From Azospirillum sp. OGB3 (GTDB taxonomy: Bacteria > Pseudomonadota > Alphaproteobacteria > Azospirillales > Azospirillaceae): a stretch of 64,000 nt of DNA. The notes beneath the pieces were generated by a model. The model was not told where the DNA came from and searched no databases. It was given only the letters and a program-made list of their open reading frames with translations. Made by a program: the position numbers and the translations under genes. The DNA lies in assembly GCF_014192915.1 (NCBI RefSeq), contig NZ_JACHYN010000009.1, positions 1-64,000 on the forward strand. Reading direction: 5' to 3'. Positions 39,321 to 55,848 of the stretch are shown one piece after another (position 1 is the stretch's first letter; each line of letters opens with the position of its first letter).

Positions 39321-40682
39321 ATGACCACCGACACCGCCGCCGCACCGATGCCGATGCCGCGCCGCGAGCAGACGGGGCTGCTGAAGCGGTTCCTGCCGCG
39401 CACGCTGTTCGGGCGCTCGCTGCTGATCATCGTGACGCCGGTCATCCTGGCGCAGGCGGTGGCCACCTGGATCTTCTACGACCGGCATTGGGACACCATG
39501 ACGAACCGGCTGGCTTTCGCGGTGGCCGGCGACATCGCCATGGTCATCGGCATGCTGGAGCACGACCCGACCCCGGAGGGGCGCAACTGGACGCTGGCCG
39601 CCACCGCGCGCAGCACCGACCTGATCGTGACGCTGGAGCCCGGCAGCACCCTGCCCGACCATCCGCCGAAGCTGCGCGGCATGCTGGAGAACACGCTGAG
39701 CAAGGCGCTGCACGAACGGGTGCGGCGGCCCTTCGCCATCAACACCCGGATCACCCGCGAATGGTACGAGATCCGCGTGCAGATGCCCGACGGCGTGCTG
39801 TCGGTGATGTCGCCGGAGCGACGCCTGTTCAGCCCGACCAGCTATATCTTCATCCTGTGGATGGTCGGCTCGGCCCTGGTGCTGTTCACCGTCGCCATCA
39901 TCTTCATGCGCAACCAGATCCGTCCCATCAAGCGCTTGGCCGCCGCCGCGGACGCACTGGGCAAGGGCCGCGACGTGCGCAACTTCAAGCCCGAGGGGGC
40001 GACCGAGGTGCGGCAGGCCGCCGTCGCCTTCCTGCGCATGCGCGAGCGCATCCACCGCCAGATCACCCAGCGCACGGAGATGCTGGCCGGCGTCAGCCAC
40101 GACCTGCGCACGCCGCTGACCCGCATGAAGCTGGCGCTGGACATGCTGGGCGACGGGCCGGAGGTCGAGGAGCTGCTGACCGACGTCACCGAGATGGAGA
40201 CGATGATCGAGGGCTATCTGGCCTTCGCCCGCGGCGAGGGGACGGAGGCCGTGCAGCCGACCGACCTGACCCGCATCCTCAACGAGGTGGTCTCCGGCGT
40301 CCGCCGCGAAGGGGCGGACGTGGCCCTGGCGGCACCGGACGGGCTGACGCTGCCGCTGCGCCCCAACGCGACGCGGCGCTGCCTCGCCAACCTGCTGTCC
40401 AACGCGCGGCGCCACGGCGACCGCATCTGGGTGCGGGCGGAGCGCGAGGACGGCTTCATCGACATCCTGGTGGACGACGACGGGCCGGGCATCCCGCAGG
40501 CGTCCCGCGACGACGTGTTCAAACCCTTCTTCCGGCTGGACAGCTCCCGCAACCAGGCGACCGGCGGGGCCGGGCTGGGGCTGACCATCGCCCGCGACGT
40601 CGCCCGCAGCCACGGCGGCGACATCACGCTCAGCGACAGCCCCTACGGCGGTCTGCGCGTGCTGATCCGCCTGCCGGTGTGA
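39321..40682 (+). CDS. EnvZ-type sensor histidine kinase
   Basis: A 453-residue kinase partner of the preceding regulator. Two membrane helices (LLIIVTPVILAQAVATWIF near residue 34 and FILWMVGSALVLFTVAIIF near 177) flank a periplasmic part of about 120 residues. HAMP follows (IRPIKRLAAAADALGKGRDV), then HisKA with His260 in GVSHDLRTPLTRMKLAL and HATPase (NLLSNARRHG, DDDGPGIP, GAGLGLTIARDV). This is the classic EnvZ layout. Confidence 0.93.
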   Translation: MTTDTAAAPMPMPRREQTGLLKRFLPRTLFGRSLLIIVTPVILAQAVATWIFYDRHWDTMTNRLAFAVAGDIAMVIGMLEHDPTPEGRNWTLAATARSTDLIVTLEPGSTLPDHPPKLRGMLENTLSKALHERVRRPFAINTRITREWYEIRVQMPDGVLSVMSPERRLFSPTSYIFILWMVGSALVLFTVAIIFMRNQIRPIKRLAAAADALGKGRDVRNFKPEGATEVRQAAVAFLRMRERIHRQITQRTEMLAGVSHDLRTPLTRMKLALDMLGDGPEVEELLTDVTEMETMIEGYLAFARGEGTEAVQPTDLTRILNEVVSGVRREGADVALAAPDGLTLPLRPNATRRCLANLLSNARRHGDRIWVRAEREDGFIDILVDDDGPGIPQASRDDVFKPFFRLDSSRNQATGGAGLGLTIARDVARSHGGDITLSDSPYGGLRVLIRLPV

Positions 40683-40717
40683 GACTCATAGGAGCCCCCC
40701 GCCCTGGAGAACCTGCC

Positions 40718-41050
40718 ATGCCGGTCAGCCCCGACGAGTACCGCCTCATGGACGTCCAGCAGGGCGGGTGCTGCTTCTACTGCGGGGAGCCGGTGGGGGC
40801 CAAGGCGACCTTCGACCATCTGATCCCGCTGGCCTATGGCGGCCTCGACGCGGCGCCGAACGTCGTGCTGGCGCACCGCCGCTGCAACCAGCGCAAGGCC
40901 GACCGCCTGCCGACCCCGGAGGAGATCGACCGCTTCGTCGCCCAGCGCCGCCGCAGCCAACTGGGCGTCTGGCCGCCGCTGCTGGCGCTGCGCGACGCCG
41001 AGCCGGGCGACGAGTGGATGACCGTCGCCCGCGCCATCGCCGGGCTTTGA
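40718..41050 (+). CDS. HNH endonuclease-like protein
   Basis: A 110-residue protein with a zinc-finger HNH motif: CCFYCGEPV near residue 18, DHLIPLAYGGLDAAPNVVLAH near 33 and CNQRKADRLP. The DH, N and H residues of the HNH core are intact. Such small proteins are nucleases in restriction, recombination or mobile DNA, but many chromosomal copies are unassigned. It starts at ATG 40718, 35 bases after the kinase gene. Confidence 0.82.
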   Translation: MPVSPDEYRLMDVQQGGCCFYCGEPVGAKATFDHLIPLAYGGLDAAPNVVLAHRRCNQRKADRLPTPEEIDRFVAQRRRSQLGVWPPLLALRDAEPGDEWMTVARAIAGL

Positions 41051-41139
41051 GCGCCGGTCCTGCCAAGCCCCCTTGACGGCGGCCCCGCCTTCTGGCCCGA
41101 TCACCGGAACGATAAACAAGGTTAATTCGGGAGCGTTCG

Positions 41140-42318
41140 ATGGCGGATCGGTACGACGTCGTGATCGTCGGCGGTGGTGTGATGGGCTGCGCTGTGGCCT
41201 ATTTCCTGGCGAACGACCCCGGCTTCGGCGGCAGCGTGGCGGTGGTGGAGCGGGACCCGACCTACCAGCGCGCCTCCTCCGCCCTGTCGGCCAGCTCGAT
41301 CCGGCAGCAGTTCTCGACCCCGGCGAACATCGCGCTGTCGCAGTTCGGCCTGTCCTTCATCCGCAACGCGACGGAACATCTGTCCGTAGACGGCGACCCG
41401 GTGGACCTGGGCCTGCGCGAGCCGGGCTATCTCTATCTGGCGACCGGGGCCGGGGCGGACATCCTGCGCCGGAACAACGCCATCCAGCTCTCCTGCGGCG
41501 CCGACGTGGCGCTGCTGTCGCCGGAGGAACTGGCCGCCCGCTTCCCCTGGCTGTCGGTGGAGGGGATCGCGCTCGGCTCGCTCGGCCTGTCCGGGGAGGG
41601 CTGGTTCGACGGCTACAGCCTGATGCAGGCCTTCCGCCGCAAGGCCAAGGCGCTGGGCGTCGCCATGATCGCGGGAGAGGCCGCGGGCATCGACACCGCC
41701 GACGGCAAGGTCGCCGCTGTGCGTCTGGCCGACGGGCGGCGGCTGTCCTGCGGGGTGGCGGTCAACGCCGCCGGGCCGCAGGCCCGCCGCGTCGCCACCA
41801 TGGCCGGGGTGGAACTGCCGGTGGCGGCGCGCAAGCGTTGCGTCTTCGTGTTCGACTGCCGCGACGAGCTTCCCGGCTGCCCGCTGGTCATCGATCCGTC
41901 CGGCGTGTGGTTCCGGCCCGAGGGCAAGCAGTTCATCTGCGGCGCCCCGCCGCCCGCCGACCGCGACCCGGACACCGACGACCTGACGGTGGAGCATGAC
42001 CTGTTCGAGGAGATGATGTGGCCGGCGCTGGCCGAGCGAGTCCCCGCCTTCGAGGCGATCAAGGTCACCAACGCCTGGGCCGGCTTCTACGAATACAACG
42101 AGATCGACCAGAACGCCGTCATCGGGCCGCATCCGGAGCTCGGCAACTTCCTGTTCTGCAACGGCTTCAGCGGACACGGGCTTCAACAGGCGCCGGGCGC
42201 CGGGCGCGGGCTGGCGGAGCTGATCACGACCGGCGCCTACCGCAGCCTGAACCTGTCGGCCTTCGCCTATGAGCGTCTGGTGGAGAACCGCCCCCTGCTG
42301 GAGACGAACGTCATCTGA
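41140..42318 (+). CDS. FAD-dependent oxidoreductase (DAO family)
   Basis: A 392-residue flavoprotein. The FAD-binding Rossmann motif VVIVGGGVMGCAVAYFLA begins at residue 7; a central DAO-type substrate domain contains YLYLATG and EGWFDGYSLMQAF. The C-terminal FAD contact NGFSGHGLQQAPGAGRGLAE lies near 345. The pattern resembles FOXRED1-like/D-amino-acid-oxidase-type enzymes acting on amino acids or sarcosine-like substrates. Neighbours give no pathway clue. Confidence 0.88.
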   Translation: MADRYDVVIVGGGVMGCAVAYFLANDPGFGGSVAVVERDPTYQRASSALSASSIRQQFSTPANIALSQFGLSFIRNATEHLSVDGDPVDLGLREPGYLYLATGAGADILRRNNAIQLSCGADVALLSPEELAARFPWLSVEGIALGSLGLSGEGWFDGYSLMQAFRRKAKALGVAMIAGEAAGIDTADGKVAAVRLADGRRLSCGVAVNAAGPQARRVATMAGVELPVAARKRCVFVFDCRDELPGCPLVIDPSGVWFRPEGKQFICGAPPPADRDPDTDDLTVEHDLFEEMMWPALAERVPAFEAIKVTNAWAGFYEYNEIDQNAVIGPHPELGNFLFCNGFSGHGLQQAPGAGRGLAELITTGAYRSLNLSAFAYERLVENRPLLETNVI

Positions 42319-42319
42319 G

Positions 42320-42344
42320 GGAACGGGCGCAAGCCTGGCCGGTT
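42320..42344 (+). promoter_or_regulatory. Candidate EcfG-type stress promoter
   Basis: GGAAC (42320-42324) and GGTT (42341-42344) are spaced by 16 bases, one mismatch from the alphaproteobacterial EcfG consensus GGAAC-N16/17-CGTT. It lies about 40 bases before a small hydrophilic protein of a type often stress-induced. Confidence 0.4.
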
Positions 42345-42384
42345 GATGGGGGTGACCTTTCCGAACGGAGCAAGAGGCCCCGCG

Positions 42385-42540
42385 ATGAAGCAGCCCCACA
42401 CCGAAGAGACCGTCAAGCACACCGACGACCAGCAGAACACCGGCAACCACAAGAAGCCGGACGCCCCCGATGCCAAGGGCGCCGACCGCTTCGGCGGCAC
42501 CCGCAAGGGCGCGGAGAACGTCGAGCCGACCAAGGACTGA
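42385..42540 (+). CDS. Small hydrophilic disordered protein (51 aa)
   Basis: Starts at ATG 42385 after an AAGAGG site. The 51 residues are almost all polar (MKQPHTEETVKHTDDQQNTG at the N-terminus, RFGGTRKGAENVEPTKD at the end), without hydrophobic core, Cys or membrane helix. Composition resembles hydrophilin-type stress peptides. Two further small proteins of like composition lie at 53.6 and 54.8 kb. The function is unknown. Confidence 0.6.
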   Translation: MKQPHTEETVKHTDDQQNTGNHKKPDAPDAKGADRFGGTRKGAENVEPTKD

Positions 42541-42640
42541 CGCCGGGGACTGATCCCGGCCCGAAGGGCTTGCGCCGGCGGGGGCGGGCGTGCCAAACCC
42601 CCTGGCACGTCCATCCTCACCCAGGCCGGGAGCCCCTCCC

Positions 42641-42892
42641 ATGGCTCACGCCATGTTCAAGCGCTACAAGGTTCTGTTCACCCGCCCCCTGCCCGGCCTG
42701 CGTCCTGGCCGGCCCGAACGCGACGCCATGGTGGAGCGGCTCAAACGCTTTGCCAGCCAGAACGGCATGGCCGGCGACCTTCACGCGATCGCCCCCAACG
42801 CCGGATTCGGCATCCTGGAAATCCAGTGCACGGACAAGTTGGCCCGCCGTCTGAGCGACCTGTCCGAGGTCGAATCCGTCCTGGAGGCGTAG
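42641..42892 (+). CDS. Hypothetical small protein (83 aa)
   Basis: An 83-residue protein beginning MAHAMFKRYKVLFTRPLPG, with an Arg/Pro-rich loop, then a compact alpha/beta-like part (ERLKRFASQNGM, GFGILEIQCTDKLARRL, LSEVESVLEA). No family is recognised; the terminal half looks like a small ferredoxin-fold or ACT-like unit. ATG 42641 was chosen; ATG 42653 is possible. Confidence 0.6.
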   Translation: MAHAMFKRYKVLFTRPLPGLRPGRPERDAMVERLKRFASQNGMAGDLHAIAPNAGFGILEIQCTDKLARRLSDLSEVESVLEA

Positions 42893-43003
42893 GTCCTTTT
42901 CGACGGACTTGTCCAATGGCCCTGGCGGTCATGCCCGTCTGTTCGTTGCTGATCGGCAGCCGGGAGGGCGCGGAATGCGGCGGCCGTTGTGTTCAACGGG
43001 CGC

Positions 43004-43144
43004 TTACGATGCGCTGTTTTCGTTGTTCTTCTTCGCTTTCTCCTTCTTCGCCTGATCGTGATGCCACTTGATGGCGAAGAACATGCCCGTTCCCAAAACG
43101 ATGATCTTGAATGGGAAGAAGACCAAAGGGAACCAGTCATACAT
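43004..43144 (-). CDS. Small membrane protein with Lys-rich tail (46 aa)
   Basis: Read leftward from ATG 43144, the frame encodes MYDWFPLVFFPFKIIVLGTG as the membrane part, then MFFAIKWHHDQAKKEKAKKNNENSAS as a charged cytoplasmic tail. GGAG lies ten bases before the start. Codon use contains more A/T than the neighbours. The hydrophobic helix plus Lys-rich end support a real small membrane protein; the function is unknown. It follows the DUF983 gene on the same strand. Confidence 0.6.
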   Translation of the reverse strand: MYDWFPLVFFPFKIIVLGTGMFFAIKWHHDQAKKEKAKKNNENSAS

Positions 43145-43198
43145 TTTGAACATCTCCAAGCTATGACACCGTCTATCGTCAAGGAAACCTGACGACAG

Positions 43199-43633
43199 TC
43201 AGGTCGAGCGCGAGATTTTGTCTGCGGGCGGGGCCGCAGACGGGTGGGTTGGCGGAGCCGCAACGAAACGGGCTTCCTCGGCCTTGTAGACGTACTGGCT
43301 GGCCACCAGCCACCCCTTCAACGGCCGCAAGGGCGGCACACAGGTCAGCAACAGGAACGGAAGGGTCGTAACGAGGTGCACCCAGTAAGGGGCCTCGAAC
43401 TTTACCTCGATCCAGAGCGCCAGGATGACCGTGGGAATGGAGGCGAAGCAGATGACGAAGAAGGCGGGGCCGTCGGCCGGATCGGCGTAGGAGTGGTCAA
43501 GACCACAGACCTCGCAGTGGGAGCGCAGCGCCAGGAAGCCGTTGAACAGATGACCCTGGCCGCAGCGCGGGCAGCGACCACGCGCGCCGGTGCTGAACGG
43601 GGGAAGAGGCGGCCACTCCTGTTCGGATGACAT
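43199..43633 (-). CDS. DUF983 family membrane protein
   Basis: A 144-residue protein with a zinc-ribbon-like head (RCPRCGQGHLFNGFL and HCEVCGLDH, four Cys) and two hydrophobic helices (PAFFVICFASIPTVILALWI, LVTTLPFLLLTCVPPL). This is the DUF983 pattern, found in alphaproteobacteria often near cytochrome oxidase assembly genes. The role is unknown. ATG 43633 (MSSEQEW) is preferred to ATG 43660. Confidence 0.85.
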   Translation of the reverse strand: MSSEQEWPPLPPFSTGARGRCPRCGQGHLFNGFLALRSHCEVCGLDHSYADPADGPAFFVICFASIPTVILALWIEVKFEAPYWVHLVTTLPFLLLTCVPPLRPLKGWLVASQYVYKAEEARFVAAPPTHPSAAPPADKISRST

Positions 43634-43985
43634 CGCGTGTTCCTTCGAGGGCAATGGCAAGCAATGCCTGCATGCAATGCGTGATCGTATGCACCATCAA
43701 GGCTGGCAATGTCAATTTGAATGCATCCAATACGCCGCCGGAATTCATACAAAATGGGAGATGCGGCCTGGGACAAGGCTAACGGCTGTGCGCCGGTGCA
43801 GGCCTGACTGCGCCTTCCTGAACGTCAGACAGGGTTCAGAGTCCCTCTCCCCTCCGTGAGATGGAATTTGGGAAGCGCCAACGCCTCTACCTCCCGTTCA
43901 GTTGACGGGGCATCGGCTTGCGGCGGCGGCACAACGGGCCATTTTCAGTGTTTTAAAGCACAGATGCCGTCAGGAGCGTGCCTTC
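43634..43985. other. Intergenic region (352 bp)
   Basis: No gene supported. On the minus strand TTGACA (43715-43710) and GCATAC (43692-43687), 17 bases apart, are a fair promoter candidate for the DUF983 gene. The segment 43660-43760 is notably AT-rich and has several TGCAATG/GCATGC words. On the plus strand GTCAGGAG (43970-43977) is the ribosome site of the next gene. Confidence 0.45.
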
Positions 43986-44300
43986 ATGAATCCCCGGTTG
44001 CTCGCCGAGGTGCTGGAACCCGTGCTGAACGCCGCGGAGAAGGATGACGCGGCGATGCTCGACGCCGTGAATCTGTCGGCGGAGGCGCTGGCCGCGCTCG
44101 GCGCGGTCATCCTCGACCGCGACGGGCGTCCGGCCGACGGCGTGTCCGACGAACGCGCGGTGGTTGCCGCGCTCAACACCCACGCCCACACGCTGATGCA
44201 GTGCGGGCGGCTCGACGACGTGGTCGAGGCGCTGCAATTGGCCGAACGGATCGGCCGGCTGGGCCGCCTGCCCCACCATCCGCGCATGTCCGACGGCTAG
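43986..44300 (+). CDS. Hypothetical helical protein (104 aa)
   Basis: A 104-residue Ala/Leu/Asp-rich soluble protein (LLAEVLEPVLNAAEKDDAAML, VVEALQLAERIGRLGRL). CAGGAG lies seven bases before ATG 43986. No family is recognised. It ends 80 bases before the trehalose fusion gene, in the same direction. Confidence 0.6.
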   Translation: MNPRLLAEVLEPVLNAAEKDDAAMLDAVNLSAEALAALGAVILDRDGRPADGVSDERAVVAALNTHAHTLMQCGRLDDVVEALQLAERIGRLGRLPHHPRMSDG

Positions 44301-44320
44301 CCACCTACGGTCAGGCGGGA

Positions 44321-44345
44321 GGAACACCGACCCGCCCCGGTTGTT
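44321..44345 (+). promoter_or_regulatory. Candidate EcfG-type promoter of the trehalose fusion gene
   Basis: GGAAC (44321-44325) is followed after 16 bases by TGTT (44342-44345), one mismatch from GGAAC-N16/17-CGTT. Transcription would begin about 25-30 bases before the TTG start. Trehalose genes are classic members of the general stress regulon, so the placement makes sense. Confidence 0.45.
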
Positions 44346-44380
44346 GTGCGAGCCGTGCCGCCCAACAGGGGAGACGTGTC

Positions 44381-50035
<5,655 letters not shown>

Positions 50036-50164
50036 GGGTACAGCCGAGGATCAGCCCTTTGCCCGTCGCCGGTACCCTCACCCTCCCGCCGCTCTGCGGC
50101 GGGCCCCTCCCTCTCCCGGGTCGGGAGAGGGGCTTTCACCGTTCCTGATTCAGGAGACCAACCC

Positions 50165-52933
<2,769 letters not shown>

Positions 52934-52938
52934 GTGCC

Positions 52939-53418
52939 ATGGACCGCAACCCGCCGCCGCGCCGGACGCTCGTCCCCATCGACCAGAGGCTGATCGGGGA
53001 ACATCCCGGCAAGCCCGCCGTCTTCGGGACCGTGCTGTCCGGCGACCCTCAGGAAAGCTTCCTGAACCTGTATGACGGCGGCGGAGGGCGGTTCGCCTGC
53101 GGGGTGTGGCAATGCACGCCGGGCAGCATCGCCATGACCGACTGGCCCTATGAGGAATTCTGCGTCCTGCTGGCCGGGCGGGTGGTCATCACCCCCCGGG
53201 ACGGCACGCCGCAGGAGCACGCGCAGGGCGACGCCTTCGTCATTCCCAGGGGCTTCACCGGCGTCTGGGAGGTGCGGGAGACGATCCGCAAATACTACGC
53301 GATCGAGAAGCCGCTCGGCCCCCGCGCCGCCGTGGGGCGGATGCTGCGCGCCCCGCTGTCGCTGGCCCGCCGGCTGTTGCGGCGGGGCGAGCCGGCGCTG
53401 GCCCGAGGGGGCTTCTAA
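52939..53418 (+). CDS. Cupin domain protein
   Basis: A 159-residue protein with a single cupin barrel resembling the Cupin_3/DUF861 group: FACGVWQCTPGSIAMTDWPY, EEFCVLLAGRVVITPRDG and GDAFVIPRGFTGVWEVRE. The metal-ligand His positions of classical cupins are not obvious. The C-terminal 30 residues are Arg-rich. It starts five bases after treY and is probably cotranscribed; a metabolic link is not evident. Confidence 0.82.
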   Translation: MDRNPPPRRTLVPIDQRLIGEHPGKPAVFGTVLSGDPQESFLNLYDGGGGRFACGVWQCTPGSIAMTDWPYEEFCVLLAGRVVITPRDGTPQEHAQGDAFVIPRGFTGVWEVRETIRKYYAIEKPLGPRAAVGRMLRAPLSLARRLLRRGEPALARGGF

Positions 53419-53596
53419 AAGAGAACCCCGGACAGGGCGATCTCACAAAATACCCGATTTCTTCGGTCGGGATTGATCGAATCCCTTCGCCACGCGTTAT
53501 TCCAAAGGACAGGCGCCCAATCCGAGAAACGAGAGGCGCCTCATCGGACCATTCCTGCACCACGGGACGCGACCACAGACGGACGGGAGACAAGTC

Positions 53597-53755
53597 ATGA
53601 GCGATCATCGCCAGTGGGTCGAACTGGACCCCAGCAACGGCTCCGAAAACACCAAGCCGCAGGACGGGCAGTCCGCCGCGCCCCCCGCACAGAACTCCGC
53701 GCAGCCGGCGGAAGCCCCGGCATCGGGCGGTCCGGAAGAGACTCCGGACCGCTGA
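53597..53755 (+). CDS. Small Pro/Ala/Gln-rich disordered protein (52 aa)
   Basis: ATG 53597 follows GGGAGACAAGTC. The 52 residues read MSDHRQWVELDPSNGSENTK at the N-terminus and continue as an Ala/Pro/Gln/Glu-rich, uncharged-to-acidic tail ending PEETPDR. No fold or membrane helix. Composition resembles stress-type hydrophilic peptides. Upstream is a GGGATT-GATCG-AATCCC palindrome (53469-53485) that could be an operator. Confidence 0.55.
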   Translation: MSDHRQWVELDPSNGSENTKPQDGQSAAPPAQNSAQPAEAPASGGPEETPDR

Positions 53756-53814
53756 CCAACGGTCATTGTCTAAGGATACTGTTTAAAGCATGCGAAAACG
53801 GCAGGGCGGGGCCT

Positions 53815-53830
53815 CAGGGCTTCAGCCCTG
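53815..53830. terminator. Stem-loop at response regulator stop
   Basis: CAGGGC (53815-53820) and GCCCTG (53825-53830) pair around TTCA, with the stop codon of the leftward regulator in the loop. It lies 60 bases after the 52-residue gene. No U-tract. Confidence 0.35.
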
Positions 53831-54310
53831 CCGCCGCATGGGCTGTTGCACGGGTTGGGGTGCGGTCTGCGGCGCCGGCTGCGGCGCGGTGGCGGACACG
53901 CGTTCGGGCCGCCCGAACAGTTCCAGCGCCGGGGGGATGGAGGAAGGGCGCAGCCCCGCCAGGATTTCCCCGACGGCCCCGACCGCATCGACCAGCGCGT
54001 CGGGCATCACCGGCTTGCGCAGCAGGCCGACCGCGAAATCGCGCGCCTCCTCGCCACGATGGTCGAAGCCGGTGATCAGCAGGGAGGGAATGTTGTGTTC
54101 CTCCCACAATTTCCGGGCCAGCGTCAGCCCATTCTCACCTCCAGCCAAATAGACGTCCACCAGCGCGAGATCCGGCCGTTCCCGGACCCCCAGCCGCGTC
54201 GCCTTGGCGGCGTCGCGCAGAGGGCCGACGACCGTGTATCCGGCATTCTCCATCACAGCCTTGATGGCGGGCCCGATCAACGGGTCGTCTTCGACGACGA
54301 GCAACTTCAC
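53822..54310 (-). CDS. Single-domain response regulator with Pro/Gln-rich tail
   Basis: A 162-residue protein. The receiver occupies residues 1-120: acidic pair in LLVVEDDPLIG, phosphoacceptor Asp52 in LALVDVYLAGG, Thr/Lys segments LLITGFD and LLRKPV. There is no output domain; the tail SATAPQPAPQTAPQPVQQP is disordered. GTG 54310 with AAGGA nine bases upstream fits the start of the receiver. Such regulators act by protein contact or as phosphate sinks; the partner kinase is unknown, and the hybrid kinases in the window are candidates. Confidence 0.85.
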   Translation of the reverse strand: MKLLVVEDDPLIGPAIKAVMENAGYTVVGPLRDAAKATRLGVRERPDLALVDVYLAGGENGLTLARKLWEEHNIPSLLITGFDHRGEEARDFAVGLLRKPVMPDALVDAVGAVGEILAGLRPSSIPPALELFGRPERVSATAPQPAPQTAPQPVQQPMRRQG

Positions 54311-54525
54311 GGCATCTGTTCCTTGTTGGCGGACGGCTGCGGAACGACATGGCCCGCAGCGCCCATGTTTGTCGATGCGGTGCATCAATCAAGGGGCTGA
54401 TTGCGCGCAATGGAACGAGCCGGCAGGACACCGAATGGGCAGCGCCATACGGGGAAGCGAACCCGCCGCCCTCTTTGCGTGTTTGAGACAGTCCAAGCGT
54501 GATGCAACCTCCGTGGGAGTCCTGC

Positions 54526-54744
54526 ATGAAGTTCATCGAATTCACCGACCGCGCCGGGGCGCCGGTTCTGATCAACGCCGCGGGTGTTCTGTACCTGCGC
54601 GGCACCGAAGGGGAGCGGACCGAGATCACCTTCGCCGGACGCTCCGAACCGCTGGTGGTCGCCGCCCCGCTGGACGAGGTGGCCCGGGCGCTGGAAGACG
54701 CCACGCCGATACCGCCCGACCCCACCCTGGCGCTCGTCTCGTGA
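54526..54744 (+). CDS. Hypothetical small protein (72 aa)
   Basis: A 72-residue protein starting MKFIEFTDRAGAPVLINAAG after a GGGAG site. The body appears as a small beta-rich domain (VLYLRGTEGERTEITFAG, PLVVAAPLDEVARALE), similar in pattern to short PH-like or FlbD-like proteins, but no family is recognised. It converges on the 58-residue gene with ten bases between stops. Confidence 0.65.
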   Translation: MKFIEFTDRAGAPVLINAAGVLYLRGTEGERTEITFAGRSEPLVVAAPLDEVARALEDATPIPPDPTLALVS

Positions 54745-54754
54745 CGGGCCGGCC

Positions 54755-54931
54755 TCACACGTCGTAGATCGGCCCCGGCGTGGACGTGTTGGCGCCGCCG
54801 CGCTTCCGCTCCTCCTTCTCGGTCAGTTCGGCCTCGCCGCCCTGGTCGGGCTTGACGGTGCCTTCCTGGGCCTCGTCGATCCGGTCGTCCTTGCGCTGGG
54901 GCTGGGTGGCGGGTGTCCGGTCGTCGCTCAT
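54755..54931 (-). CDS. Small charged disordered protein (58 aa)
   Basis: ATG 54931 has GAGGACC upstream. The protein is rich in Asp, Glu, Lys and Gln (MSDDRTPATQPQRKDDRID, then EEERKR-like stretch), no hydrophobic core, ending GPIYDV. A third member of the hydrophilic mini-proteins near the trehalose genes. Function unknown. Confidence 0.55.
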   Translation of the reverse strand: MSDDRTPATQPQRKDDRIDEAQEGTVKPDQGGEAELTEKEERKRGGANTSTPGPIYDV

Positions 54932-55099
54932 GACGGTCCTCATGATGATTGTCGGTTCACCGTATTCAACATTTCGGGGGCCGCGACGTTGCGCCCGTCG
55001 CCTGCCCCTTCCGGAGGGCTGATCCGCGCACGGCGCGGGTTGCCTGAAACCCTTCGCTCCATCACTTTTCGGGGCAGGAGACAAACCGGAAGGACCGCC

Positions 55100-55801
55100 A
55101 TGATCGACCTTCACTATTGGCCGACCCCCAACGGGCACAAGATCACGCTGTTCCTGGAAGAGGCCGGGCTGGATTACACGATTCATCCCGTGGACATCTC
55201 CGCCGGGGACCAGTTCAAGCCGGACTTCCTGGCAATGTCCCCGAACAACCGCATGCCGGCCATCGTCGACCGCGCGCCGGCCGACGGCGGGGAGCCGGTG
55301 TCCATCTTCGAATCGGGCGCGATCCTGATTTATCTGGCGGAGAAGACCGGCACGTTCCTGCCCGCCGACCTGCGGGGCCGCAAGACGGTTCTGGAGTGGC
55401 TGTTCTGGCAGGTGGGTGGCCTCGGCCCGATGGCCGGGCAGAACCACCATTTCGTGCAGTACGCGCCCGAACAGATCCCCTACGCCATCGACCGCTATGT
55501 GAAGGAGACCAACCGCCTCTACGGCGTCCTGAACAAGCGTCTGGCCGGCCGCGCCTTCATCGCGGGGGATGAGCTGACCATCGCCGACATGGCCTGCTAC
55601 CCCTGGATCGTCCCGCACGAGCGGCAGCGCCAGAACCTCGCCGACTTCCCCGAGTTGAAGCGCTGGTTCGAGGCGATCCAGGCCCGCCCGGCGACCGTTC
55701 GCGCCTATGAGAAGGGCGCGGAACTGGCCAAGCGCCCCTCGGTCACCGAGGAGGGCAAGAAGGTCCTGTTCGGCCAGACCGCAGCCAACGTCCAGAAGTG
55801 A
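55100..55801 (+). CDS. Glutathione S-transferase family protein (YfcG/GstB-like)
   Basis: A 233-residue protein. The thioredoxin-like N-domain starts IDLHYWPTPNGHKITLFLEE with Asn in the active loop, as in the nu-class YfcG/YghU disulfide-bond oxidoreductases, and has the glutathione-binding MPAIVD and FESGAILIYLAEK. The helical C-domain includes LTIADMACYPWI. The family reduces disulfides with glutathione. AAGGA precedes ATG 55100. Confidence 0.9.
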   Translation: MIDLHYWPTPNGHKITLFLEEAGLDYTIHPVDISAGDQFKPDFLAMSPNNRMPAIVDRAPADGGEPVSIFESGAILIYLAEKTGTFLPADLRGRKTVLEWLFWQVGGLGPMAGQNHHFVQYAPEQIPYAIDRYVKETNRLYGVLNKRLAGRAFIAGDELTIADMACYPWIVPHERQRQNLADFPELKRWFEAIQARPATVRAYEKGAELAKRPSVTEEGKKVLFGQTAANVQK

Positions 55802-55809
55802 TGATGGGC

Positions 55810-55837
55810 CCCTCTCCCGCCGCTGGGCGGGAGAGGG
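55810..55837. repeat. Palindromic repeat, copy F
   Basis: A perfect twelve-base stem, CCCTCTCCCGCC against GGCGGGAGAGGG, with loop GCTG. It sits between the convergent stops of the GST and 3-hydroxybutyrate dehydrogenase genes and is likely to act as a bidirectional transcript end. Confidence 0.8.
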
Positions 55838-55848
55838 CATCGACGCCC

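Noticed and set aside
42781-43263. Minus-strand frame of 160 codons between two small genes
   Set aside because: Arg/Ser-rich with no fold; the 46-residue membrane protein in another frame explains this DNA better.
53469-53485. GGGATT-GATCG-AATCCC palindrome upstream of the 52-residue gene as a proven operator
   Set aside because: A single six-base arm pair is expected by chance; kept only as a remark at that gene.
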